DNA of 6,067 nt, from positions 1-6,067 of the forward strand of contig CAYXKM010000122.1 of NCBI GenBank assembly GCA_964465665.1. The letters run 5' to 3'. The notes under the pieces were generated by a model that saw only the letters and a program-made list of their open reading frames with translations, was not told where the DNA came from and ran no database searches. The translations under genes and the position numbers were made by a program. The DNA is from JAKEGN01 sp964465665. Lineage in GTDB: Bacteria > Pseudomonadota > Gammaproteobacteria > Steroidobacterales > Woeseiaceae. Each line of letters begins with the position of its first letter. Position 1 is the first letter of the stretch. Shown one piece after another: positions 1 to 6,000 of the stretch.

Positions 1-1188
1 GCCGGTGCGCCAGCCAAAAGGATAATTGTGCGCGTAGCGCTCGGAGCGGAACATCAGGCCGCGATCCTTGAGTATGCGAATCAGCGGTTTGTCGGCGTCC
101 TTGAAAAACAGGCCGGCAACCGGCTCGACTTCCGGAAGGAAATGCCCGTCTTCGCCGACCGCGTGCACGACCGGGAGCCCCTGTGCCTGGCCAAGCGCAA
201 GATCATCGACGCCGTATGCAGGTGCGGCGTGCACGATACCGGTTCCATCTTCGGTGCTGACAAACTCCGCGTCGACGACACGGAACGCATTCCCCTGCAC
301 TTCGATGTAGTCGAACAGTCTTTGGTAGCGCATGCCGACCAGCGCACTGCCCTTGACGCGCCTGACGATGCGAAACGGCGTGTCGCGAAGAACTCTCTCG
401 CACAGCGCTTCCGCCAGTATCAGGGTCTCGCCGCCAGCTTCTGCATACACGTAGTCGACATCGCGGTGCACGGCGAGCAGCATATTCGCGGGCAAGGTCC
501 ACGGTGTCGTCGTCCACACGAGGAACGACACGTTGTCTTCGCCGGCGACGCGAAAGCGGACGTACACCGACGGGTCCTCGACTTCCCGGTAGCCGAGTGC
601 GAGCTCATGCGAGGACAGCGTTGCGCCGATACGCGGATCGTACGGCACCACTTTGTAACCGGGATAGATCAGGTCCTTGTCCCAGATGGTTTTTAACAGG
701 CTCCACACACTCTCGATGTAACTGTTGTCGAGCGTGTAATACGCTTCATCCATCCTGACCCAGAACCCCATGCGCTCGGTCATCTTCTCCCAGTCGCCAA
801 TGTATCGCATGACGGACTCGCGGCAGCGCCGCGTGAATTCCTCGATGCCGACCTTTTCTTCGATCTCCTTCTTGTCGAAGATGCCGAGTTCCTTTTCGAT
901 CTCGTGCTCGACCGGCAGGCCGTGGGTGTCCCAGCCGGCTTTGCGCGGCACGTAATAACCGCGCATGGTTTTGTATCGCGGAAAGGCATCCTTGAAGCTG
1001 CGGGCAAGGACATGATGAATGCCCGGTTTGCCGTTGGCAGTCGGCGGACCTTCGTTGAAACTGAACCGCGGTCGTCCCTCGCTTTGACCCAGCGTTTTTG
1101 CGAACACATCGTGCGCGCGCCAGAACGCCAGCACTTCATGTTCGAGTGCCGGTCCGTCGTAGCGTCCGGAAACTTCCCTGAATGTCAT
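1..1188 (-). CDS. ileS: Isoleucyl-tRNA synthetase, N-terminal part (3' end outside window)
   Basis: This class I synthetase attaches isoleucine to tRNA-Ile in the cytoplasm. I translated the minus strand from the ATG at 1188; the frame stays open for 396 codons to the window edge, so the KMSKS loop and anticodon-binding domain are not seen. Visible in order: the HIGH-equivalent GPPTANGKPGIHH at residues 47-59, AGWDTHGLPVE at 84-94, PYDPRIGATLSSHE at 182-195, and CP1 editing-domain motifs WTTTPWTLPAN (225-235) and GIVHAAPAYGVDD (317-329; editing Asp at 328/329). The GIHH form of HIGH and the DPRI stretch, where many relatives have CPRC, indicate the long IleS group rather than the E. coli-like type usual in gammaproteobacteria; this is from memory, not a tree. 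AGGGA lies 4 nt before the ATG. The gene has its own T-box leader. It is not preceded by ribF, the usual gammaproteobacterial partner. Confidence 0.95.
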   Translation of the reverse strand, partial: MTFREVSGRYDGPALEHEVLAFWRAHDVFAKTLGQSEGRPRFSFNEGPPTANGKPGIHHVLARSFKDAFPRYKTMRGYYVPRKAGWDTHGLPVEHEIEKELGIFDKKEIEEKVGIEEFTRRCRESVMRYIGDWEKMTERMGFWVRMDEAYYTLDNSYIESVWSLLKTIWDKDLIYPGYKVVPYDPRIGATLSSHELALGYREVEDPSVYVRFRVAGEDNVSFLVWTTTPWTLPANMLLAVHRDVDYVYAEAGGETLILAEALCERVLRDTPFRIVRRVKGSALVGMRYQRLFDYIEVQGNAFRVVDAEFVSTEDGTGIVHAAPAYGVDDLALGQAQGLPVVHAVGEDGHFLPEVEPVAGLFFKDADKPLIRILKDRGLMFRSERYAHNYPFGWRTG

Positions 1189-1215
1189 ATTTTCCCTGGC
1201 CCCAGAAACACGAAA

Positions 1216-1242
1216 CCCCGGACGCAGCGACTGCGTCCGGGG
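1216..1242 (-). terminator. T-box terminator hairpin
   Basis: On the minus strand CCCCGGACGCAG (1242-1231), loop UCG and CUGCGUCCGGGG (1227-1216) form a perfect 12-bp stem. Its 5' arm contains CCCGG 1241-1237, which is also the 3' strand of the antiterminator, so the two folds exclude each other, as expected for a T-box switch. The downstream tail reads UUUCGUGUUUCU, a weak U-tract. Attenuation by transcription termination is the likely mode but not certain. The hairpin ends 18 nt before the AGGGA ribosome-binding site and so does not directly bury it. Confidence 0.85.
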
Positions 1243-1480
1243 CGATAATCAAACCATCGCGGTACCACCCGGTTTCATGAAATCCCGAAGGATCTCACCT
1301 CATGGATCAGCTGATCCCTGGCCCTGTATCGGAGGCCTGCCGGCCGGGCCTAGTCAGCGTCAGTGACGCTTTTCGGGCGGCGACTCCGGGGTGATACTCG
1401 GCGAATTCCGATCCGGGGCTTGCACCATCCCCCGGTCGCTGCGATCGAAACTTCTCGCCTGTTTGTCCCCATCGATGTCT
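1216..1480 (-). promoter_or_regulatory. T-box riboswitch, tRNA-Ile specific, upstream of ileS
   Basis: A T-box leader reads tRNA charging: uncharged tRNA pairs its anticodon with the specifier and its NCCA end with the antiterminator bulge. Read 5'->3' on the minus strand. Stem I (about 1480-1379) has helices GGGG 1470-1467/CCCC 1391-1388 and GGCGA 1459-1455/UCGCC 1404-1400. These flank a specifier loop whose 3' strand GAGUAUCA (1399-1392) shows AUC (Ile) at 1395-1393. Above it come CGAUC 1447-1443/GAUCG 1413-1409, an AGCGA bulge (1440-1436), CCGGGG 1435-1430/CCCCGG 1418-1413 and a GGUG-containing loop (1429-1419). Stem III (1297-1278) is an 8-bp helix capped by UUCG. The antiterminator pairs CCGGG 1272-1268 with CCCGG 1241-1237 and GCGAU 1260-1256 with AUCGC 1246-1242, leaving the 7-nt bulge UGGUACC. 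UGGU fits the ACCA end expected of tRNA-Ile. The fold was assigned by hand. Confidence 0.93.
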
Positions 1481-1488
1481 GTTCAGGG

Positions 1489-1516
1489 AAACTAGCGTCG
1501 CGGGCGCTAAAATACA
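1489..1516 (-). promoter_or_regulatory. Possible ileS leader promoter
   Basis: On the minus strand TTGTAT (1516-1511) and TAGTTT (1494-1489) are separated by 16 bp. Transcription would start near 1482, just before the first paired bases of T-box Stem I. The -10 element matches the sigma-70 consensus poorly (3 of 6), so support comes mainly from position. Confidence 0.35.
1508..1513 (+). promoter_or_regulatory. Possible -10 element for the epoxide hydrolase gene
   Basis: TAAAAT (5 of 6 to the sigma-70 -10 consensus) lies 30 bp before the ATG at 1544. I see no convincing -35 element at 16-18 bp upstream. It overlaps the putative minus-strand ileS promoter, so the divergent transcripts would start within a few tens of bases of each other. 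Confidence 0.35.
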
Positions 1517-1543
1517 AGACCTTGCAACATTTCAGGGGCCGGC

Positions 1544-2503
1544 ATGAACGAAGACTTTCCACTTCCGCACAAGGTTCGAGCCAACGGCATGGAGCTCTCG
1601 GTGCACGAGCTGGGTTCCGGGCCGCCGATCATCCTGTTGCACGGCTTTCCCGAACTGGCCTACTCCTGGCGTCATCAGTTGCCCGCTCTCGCCGCTGCCG
1701 GTTACCGCGCCATCGCTCCCGACCAGCGCGGCTATGGAGGGTCGGGCAAACCGCAGGGAGTTGCCGAGTACACAGTGCAGAAACTGATCGGCGACGTGCT
1801 GGGCCTGATGCGGGTGTATGGTATCGAGAAATGCCTGTTTGCCGGTCACGACTGGGGTGCACTGCTGCTCTGGCACATGGCGCTTTCACATGCGGACAAG
1901 ATCGCGGGGATGATCGTCCTGAACGTGCCGTTCTATGCGAGCCCTGCCGAGGATCCGATCCACCTGATGCGGAAGCGCCTTGGTGACAACTTCTACATCG
2001 TCAATTTCCAGGACTCCGACGAAGCCGATCGGCGTTTCGCTGAACATGTGCCGCATTTTTTCGACATCATGATGCGGCGACACCAGATCACGCGCGCCCG
2101 CTTCGACCAGATGCCGGCCGAACGCAAGGTCTTAAGCCTGCTCGCGGCTCTCGGGCGCAAGGAGTCACGCGGAGAACCGCTGCTCTCGCCCGCGGAACGC
2201 GAGGTATTCATCCGTGCTTTCGAGGCCGGCGGATTCACGGGCCCGATCAACTGGTATCGCAACTGGAGCCGCAACTGGGAAAGCTACCGGCACTTGCCGC
2301 AAAGGATCGGGGTACCGACCCTGTTCATCGGCGCAGTCGACGACGTCATCGTATCGCTGCAGCATATTGAAGCGATGAAACCCCGGGTGCGCGATCTCGA
2401 GGTTCAGATGATCGACGATTGCGGGCACTGGACCCAGCAGGAGCAACCGCAGCGGGTCAATGACCTGATGCTCGACTGGCTCGCGCGGCGCTTCCCCGCC
2501 TGA
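1544..2503 (+). CDS. Alpha/beta hydrolase, soluble epoxide hydrolase type
   Basis: Predicted cytoplasmic 319-residue alpha/beta-fold enzyme that likely opens epoxides to diols through an alkyl-enzyme ester. HGFPE at 33-37 is the HGxP oxyanion-hole motif. GHDWGA at 101-106 places the nucleophile at Asp103, the residue separating epoxide hydrolases and dehalogenases from serine esterases. Candidate lid tyrosines that would polarise the epoxide are Tyr151 (NFYIVNFQ) and Tyr238 (NWYRNW). The acid of the triad is probably Asp267 in AVDD, and the base His295 in CGHWTQQE. The length is normal for the microbial family and there is no signal peptide. AGGGG at 1534-1538 supports the ATG at 1544. The gene is divergent from ileS and convergent with the DsbA-like gene, so it is probably monocistronic. 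Haloacetate or haloalkane dehalogenase is possible, but the two lid tyrosines favour epoxide hydrolase. The substrate cannot be told from the sequence. Confidence 0.9.
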   Translation: MNEDFPLPHKVRANGMELSVHELGSGPPIILLHGFPELAYSWRHQLPALAAAGYRAIAPDQRGYGGSGKPQGVAEYTVQKLIGDVLGLMRVYGIEKCLFAGHDWGALLLWHMALSHADKIAGMIVLNVPFYASPAEDPIHLMRKRLGDNFYIVNFQDSDEADRRFAEHVPHFFDIMMRRHQITRARFDQMPAERKVLSLLAALGRKESRGEPLLSPAEREVFIRAFEAGGFTGPINWYRNWSRNWESYRHLPQRIGVPTLFIGAVDDVIVSLQHIEAMKPRVRDLEVQMIDDCGHWTQQEQPQRVNDLMLDWLARRFPA

Positions 2504-2511
2504 AACCGGGG

Positions 2512-3234
2512 TCAGTGCAGCGTTGCCGATACCGGGTAATTGCTCTCGTCGCCGAACATGGCGCGATCGAAGGCATCGATCAGCGTTGCCGTGCTCTGCG
2601 CACCCACGACCAGCAAGCGCCGGTTGACGAGAAAATCCGGAACGCCGCTTACACCGCTTTGCCGCAATTGCGCTTCGTGCGACAGGACCAACTGACGCGC
2701 ATTGTCATCGCCGAGGGTCTCGAAAACATCGGCCGCCGGCATACCCTGCCGTTTGCCGATCTCGGCCAGCACGTCCTGGTCGGCGATGTCCAATCCCTCC
2801 TCGAAAAAGCCTTTGAGCAGGTCTTCGGCGACCGCAAAGGTATCCAGATCCGATGTCTCGGTCAGCCGCATCAGCCGATGCGCATTCAGCGTATTGGGAA
2901 TGCGTGCGATCCGGTCGAAGCGAAACCGGATGCCCTCGGCCAGGCCCCGGCGCGTAAGTTCCGCGAGCGCAGGCTCGAGAGCCTCGGGATCGCCGAATCG
3001 CTCGCGCAGGTAGTCCTCGAGCGGCATGCCCTCCTCGGGCATGGCCGGATTGAGCTGGAACGGAACCCAGCGAACCTGGCTCGGTCCGCGGACCGCAGCC
3101 AGTGCATCCGCCAGGCGTCGCTTGCCGAGGTAGCACCACGGACAGATCATGTCGGCGATCACGTCAACCTGCAGTGTCGCGGTGTATCTGTCGTCGGTGC
3201 CTACCGGCATTTTTTCCGGGCTGGTGCGGATCAT
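2512..3234 (-). CDS. DsbA-family oxidoreductase, FrnE-like
   Basis: A 240-residue thioredoxin-fold protein of the DsbA/FrnE group, which catalyses thiol-disulfide exchange or isomerisation. After beta strand LQVDVIADMI comes the active site CPWC at residues 31-34. A helical insertion follows with the family-typical NTLNAHRLMRL (114-124). The cis-proline loop SGVSGVPDF has Pro199, and the strand continues FLVNRRLLVVGAQ. There is no signal peptide, so it is probably cytoplasmic, unlike periplasmic DsbA. I kept the ATG at 3234 because GGAG lies 8 nt upstream; the ATG at 3210 (residue 9) has only a weak GGAAAA and is the alternative. It ends 8 bp from the convergent hydrolase stop, with no terminator between them. 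FrnE was named for a frenolicin biosynthesis gene, but members are widespread, and nothing here suggests a biosynthetic cluster. The in vivo partner is unknown. Confidence 0.9.
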   Translation of the reverse strand: MIRTSPEKMPVGTDDRYTATLQVDVIADMICPWCYLGKRRLADALAAVRGPSQVRWVPFQLNPAMPEEGMPLEDYLRERFGDPEALEPALAELTRRGLAEGIRFRFDRIARIPNTLNAHRLMRLTETSDLDTFAVAEDLLKGFFEEGLDIADQDVLAEIGKRQGMPAADVFETLGDDNARQLVLSHEAQLRQSGVSGVPDFLVNRRLLVVGAQSTATLIDAFDRAMFGDESNYPVSATLH

Positions 3235-3261
3235 TGGCTGTACTCCGATGCCTCGTATAAT
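3234..3261 (+). promoter_or_regulatory. Sigma-70-type promoter for msrP
   Basis: A perfect TATAAT at 3256-3261 is preceded, after 16 bp, by TTGGCT (3234-3239; 4 of 6 to TTGACA). Transcription would start near 3268, about 150 nt before the GTG of msrP. The -35 element touches the ATG of the divergent DsbA-like gene. A second -10-like TAAAAT (3293-3298) has no clear -35. Confidence 0.6.
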
Positions 3262-3419
3262 GGGCCAGCCACTTAAATGTGGTCCGGTACGCTAAAATCA
3301 AGCACCGGTCCCCAGGCCCGAGGCGCGGCGCGGGCCCAGGCGGCATGGAATCGCCGACTTTGTGCAATATTTGCGCCCTGGACCGGGTCTATGTGATGGG
3401 ACTTTTGCGGGAGATACCA
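3262..3419 (+). other. GC-rich leader of msrP
   Basis: This is the stretch between the promoter and the GTG start. It can fold into GGCCCG 3315-3320/CGGGCC 3331-3336 (10-nt loop) and a small GGCG 3339-3342/CGCC 3352-3355 stem. The msrP frame is open through it (ATGs at 3279, 3345 and 3396), but none has a good ribosome-binding site, and family length and signal-peptide position argue against translation here. I recognise no riboswitch or operator. Confidence 0.4.
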
Positions 3420-4403
3420 GTGGTCAGCCGGAAACCAGCCGACATCCGAAGCTCGGAAATCACGCCGAGGGAGGTCTTCCTGAACCGCCGCAAGCTGTTG
3501 CAGACGGGGCTCGCGGCGGGAGGCCTTGCCCTCAGTGGTTCGGCGATGGCGGCCGTGCTGCCGGAGGGCCGGCGCTCGAAGCTCGCGAACGTTGCGCCGA
3601 GCGCGTTCAGCACCGACGAGGCAGTCAACAGTTATACCGACATCACCACCTACAACAATTATTACGAATTCGGCACCGGCAAGGCCGACCCGTTCGAGAA
3701 TGCCCAGAATTTCGAGCCGCGGCCGTGGACCGTCGAGGTCGCCGGACATTGCGAGAAAATCGGCGTTTTCGACCTGGCCGATTTTCTCGAGCCCTTCGCG
3801 CTCGAAGAACGCATTTACCGGCTGCGTTGCGTCGAAGCCTGGTCAATGGTGATACCCTGGATCGGCGTACCGCTCGCTGACATCGTCAAACGTCACAAGC
3901 CGCTCGCGAAAGCGAAGTACGTCGTATTCGAGACCCTGCTCGATCCCGACCGCATGCCGGGACAACGCTCCCGCGCGCTGCATTGGCCTTATGTCGAAGG
4001 TCTCACCATCGCTGAAGCGGTCAATCCACTTTCCCTGCTCGCCGTCGGTGTTTACGGCGAGGTACTGCCGAACCAGAACGGCGCTCCGATACGCCTGGTC
4101 GTGCCGTGGAAATACGGGTTCAAGAGCATCAAGGGCATCGTCAGCATGACTTTCAGCGAGACCCGCCCACGCACTACCTGGGAACGCGCTGCACCGCACG
4201 AGTACGGCTTTTATGCCAACGTCAATCCAACCGTCGACCACCCGCGATGGAGCCAGGCGCGCGAACGTCGAATAGGCTCCACAGGCGGGAGCAGTCTGCA
4301 GAGTCTTTTCGGCGCCGCGAAACAGGAAACCCTGATGTTCAACGGCTATGGTGAACACGTCGCACATCTTTACGAAGGCCTGGACCTTCGACAAAACTTC
4401 TGA
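3420..4403 (+). CDS. msrP: Periplasmic methionine-sulfoxide reductase catalytic subunit (YedY)
   Basis: Molybdopterin enzyme that reduces both R- and S-methionine sulfoxide in envelope proteins, with electrons from MsrQ. Starting at GTG 3420 the product is 327 residues, close to E. coli MsrP (334). The start is chosen because GCGGGAG ends 6 nt before it; the in-frame ATG at 3396 lacks a ribosome-binding site. A Tat signal follows: NRRKLLQTG with Arg23-Arg24, a Gly/Ala/Leu h-region and probable cleavage after SAMA (residue 44). Family signatures are YNNYYEFG, ERIYRLRCVEAWSM with the molybdenum-ligand Cys at 137, IPWIGVPL, LLDPDRMPGQ, WPYVEGL, VPWKYGFKSIKGIVS, EYGFYANVNP and DHPRWSQ. The C-terminus LYEGLDLRQNF is almost the same as in E. 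coli. msrQ begins 21 nt downstream. In E. coli these genes answer to hypochlorite through HprRS; no binding site is recognised here. Confidence 0.97.
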   Translation: MVSRKPADIRSSEITPREVFLNRRKLLQTGLAAGGLALSGSAMAAVLPEGRRSKLANVAPSAFSTDEAVNSYTDITTYNNYYEFGTGKADPFENAQNFEPRPWTVEVAGHCEKIGVFDLADFLEPFALEERIYRLRCVEAWSMVIPWIGVPLADIVKRHKPLAKAKYVVFETLLDPDRMPGQRSRALHWPYVEGLTIAEAVNPLSLLAVGVYGEVLPNQNGAPIRLVVPWKYGFKSIKGIVSMTFSETRPRTTWERAAPHEYGFYANVNPTVDHPRWSQARERRIGSTGGSSLQSLFGAAKQETLMFNGYGEHVAHLYEGLDLRQNF

Positions 4404-4424
4404 CGCCCGCATAAACTCCTTTCC

Positions 4425-5081
4425 GTGGATGTCATTCGGCAGATTCGATTTGTCTGGAAACCGGCACTGTTTCTCCTGTGCCTCGTGCCGGCGTTGCTCG
4501 TGGTCACCGATACATTCGGCATCGGCGGTTCGCTCGGCGCAAACCCGATAGAGGAAATCCAGGATCGTTTCGGCAACTGGGCGTTGAGATTCATACTCAT
4601 CACACTGGCGGTCACGCCGCTCAGGCAATTGAGCGGGCGAAACTGGTTGCTCCGGTTTCGCAGGATGCTGGGATTGTTTGCGTTCTTTTATGTGTTCATG
4701 CACTTCCTGACCTGGCTGCTGCTCGACCAGGGCCTGCTGATGTCGGCAATTGCCGAAGACATATTCGAACGGCCGTTCATTACGATTGGTTTCGCGGCTT
4801 TCGTCATCCTTTTGCTGATGGCTGCAACATCCACGGCAGGCATGCGGCGGCGCCTCGGCCGGCGCTGGCAACAGCTGCATTACGGGATTTACATCGCAGC
4901 ATTGCTTGGCGTCTGGCATTACTGGTGGCAAGTCAAAAAGGACTTTTCGGATCCGCTTGTCTATGCTGTCGTGCTGGCGCTCCTGCTCGGGTACCGGGTC
5001 TGGCATTACCGGACGCGGGCGCGCGCCAAGAGCGTGCGCGATGATCGCGCCAGTCCGGCGGGTTTGCAGCAACCGCACTGA
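4425..5081 (+). CDS. msrQ: Heme-binding membrane subunit of the MsrPQ system (YedZ)
   Basis: Inner-membrane b-type heme protein that passes electrons from the quinone pool or a cytoplasmic flavin reductase to MsrP. The product is 218 residues (E. coli 211) with about five to six hydrophobic segments, starting ALFLLCLVPALLVV near residue 14. NPIEEIQDRFGNWALR (40-55) and TPLRQLSGRNWLLRFRRMLGL (64-84) are family signatures. His93 (FMHFLTW), His152 (QQLHYGIY) and His165 (VWHYWW) correspond to the heme-ligand histidines of E. coli MsrQ at 91, 151 and 164. The start is a GTG at 4425, as the ATG at 4429 is out of frame. The ribosome-binding site is poor, so translation is probably coupled to msrP, 21 nt upstream. 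The C-terminus has a short basic, probably cytoplasmic tail. Confidence 0.96.
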   Translation: MDVIRQIRFVWKPALFLLCLVPALLVVTDTFGIGGSLGANPIEEIQDRFGNWALRFILITLAVTPLRQLSGRNWLLRFRRMLGLFAFFYVFMHFLTWLLLDQGLLMSAIAEDIFERPFITIGFAAFVILLLMAATSTAGMRRRLGRRWQQLHYGIYIAALLGVWHYWWQVKKDFSDPLVYAVVLALLLGYRVWHYRTRARAKSVRDDRASPAGLQQPH

Positions 5082-5112
5082 CAGGTTTTCCCGGGCGTGC
5101 AGGGACACGGAA

Positions 5113-5643
5113 ATGAAGACGGGCATTTCAGCAAAATGTGCATTGGCGCTTGCCAGCCTTGCGGGCGCCGGAGCGTTCGCGCAGGAAAGCAAGGTCGAAT
5201 CCGTCGAGCGCCTGTACAAACAGGAATCGACTGGCCTGCGCCACTACAGCAGTGGCAATTACGAGAAAGCATTCAACAATCTCAGTACCACTGCTGCCCG
5301 CGGCTTCAAGGAATCGCAGTACATCCTCGCTTTCATGTTCCTGAAAGGTCAGCACGTCGAATCGTCGCTGGTGCTCGGCATGGGATGGTTGGGAGTTGCC
5401 ATCGAGTCGGAAGAGCCGGAGTGGATCGAGTTGTACGATTCCATCTATCAACAAGTATCGCCGGAGCAGCAACAGCTCATCGATGCGAAAGTCGCGCAAT
5501 ACGTCTTGCAGTTCGGTCGGGAGACGCAGAATGTTACCTGTTCGCGCCGACAATCCGCCGGGACGCGGCGCATCGAGAGCCGATGTATCAAGGATTCTGA
5601 AAATCTTTACCCAATATACCCTGTCGAACTGACGCTGGAGTAA
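5113..5643 (+). CDS. Exported Sel1/TPR-like protein of unknown function
   Basis: A 176-residue protein that I cannot name. The N-terminus has Lys2, a hydrophobic Ala/Leu stretch and a probable signal peptidase I site after GAFA (residue 23). The middle (SGNYEKAFNNLSTTAARGFKE, then ILAFMFLKGQ) resembles a Sel1/TPR helical pair: Tyr-x-x-Ala-phe in helix A, A-x-x-G between repeats and a second hydrophobic helix (VLGMGWLGVAIE). Such repeats bind other proteins. Two mature cysteines (VTCSRR, SRCIKD) could form a disulfide. I start at ATG 5113, although the frame is open further up, because upstream codons overlap msrQ, AGGG lies 8 nt before this ATG, and the signal peptide begins here. It follows msrQ by 31 nt and precedes a probable lipoprotein by 8 nt, so co-transcription with msrPQ is likely. 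A role in envelope protein quality control is only inferred from location. Confidence 0.82.
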   Translation: MKTGISAKCALALASLAGAGAFAQESKVESVERLYKQESTGLRHYSSGNYEKAFNNLSTTAARGFKESQYILAFMFLKGQHVESSLVLGMGWLGVAIESEEPEWIELYDSIYQQVSPEQQQLIDAKVAQYVLQFGRETQNVTCSRRQSAGTRRIESRCIKDSENLYPIYPVELTLE

Positions 5644-5651
5644 CCTCACCT

Positions 5652-5891
5652 ATGAAACCTGTAACCGTAATCGCAATGGCCACGGCCGTGCTGTGCAGCG
5701 GGATTTCAATCGTTGCCTGCGCACCGGCCAGTCTTGGCAGCGCGCCTGCAAGCGAACGCACGTTGCAATGCCGGTCACACGAGACCCGGGTCTGCCGCAC
5801 TCGCGATCCGGCCGCAGGGCGCATCGGCGACGAGGAGCCCGAGTACGACTTCTGCACCTGCGAGACGCTGGACGACGGCTTGCGGCTTTGA
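5652..5891 (+). CDS. Small Cys-rich probable lipoprotein, unknown function
   Basis: A 79-residue protein with no recognised family. The N-terminus is a lipoprotein-type signal: Lys2, a hydrophobic run and a lipobox-like IVAC with the candidate acylated Cys at 23. The +2 Ala would suggest outer-membrane sorting. The mature part has four further cysteines (40, 48, and FCTC at 68/70) in an acidic background, enough for two disulfides or a metal site. GGAG at 5638-5641, overlapping the stop codon of the preceding gene, is 10 nt before the ATG and suggests translational coupling. It is the last gene of the msrPQ-led group; REP palindromes begin about 10 bp beyond its stop. Support for coding comes from the signal peptide, the ribosome-binding site and the fit between neighbours; length alone would not prove it. 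Confidence 0.72.
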   Translation: MKPVTVIAMATAVLCSGISIVACAPASLGSAPASERTLQCRSHETRVCRTRDPAAGRIGDEEPEYDFCTCETLDDGLRL

Positions 5892-5901
5892 CGCCGCCAC
5901 A

Positions 5902-5928
5902 GGTCGCCTGCAATGCAGCTCCTGCAAT
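5902..5928 (-). repeat. Degenerate REP-like palindrome, copy A
   Basis: Read on the minus strand, TGCAGGAGC-TGCATTGCAGGCGAC matches the better copy at 5942-5971 apart from one missing base and a few substitutions. It lies just after the stop of the lipoprotein gene, in the orientation opposite to copy B. Confidence 0.65.
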
Positions 5929-5941
5929 GCTTCGATTAGCT

Positions 5942-5971
5942 CCTGTAGGAGCCTGCAGTGCAGGCGACGCG
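5942..5971 (+). repeat. REP-like palindrome, copy B
   Basis: A GTAG head (5945-5948) followed by GAGC and a perfect stem GCCTGC 5951-5956/GCAGGC 5960-5965 with loop AGT, then GACGCG. GTAG plus an imperfect palindrome is the layout of REP elements mobilised by RAYT transposases. No RAYT gene is in the window. Confidence 0.8.
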
Positions 5972-6000
5972 ATGACGACGATCGGACTGTTTTTGGGCTC

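Noticed and set aside
28..696. A 222-codon plus-strand open frame
   Set aside because: It is antisense to ileS, whose motifs fix the coding strand; no motif or ribosome-binding site supports it.
2504..2511. A bidirectional terminator between the converging genes
   Set aside because: Only 8 bp separate the stop codons and I found no stem with a U-tract there.
2515..3276. A 253-codon plus-strand open frame
   Set aside because: It is antisense to the DsbA-like gene with its CPWC and cis-Pro motifs.
4906..5112. N-terminal extension of the Sel1-like gene to 4906
   Set aside because: It would overlap msrQ by 176 bases in another frame and put the signal peptide inside the protein; ATG 5113 has a ribosome-binding site and a normal signal peptide.
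3843..5219. A 458-codon open frame on the minus strand across msrP and msrQ
   Set aside because: It is wholly antisense to two clearly identified genes, its product is rich in Arg/Gln/His with no recognisable domain, and open antisense frames are common in GC-rich DNA.
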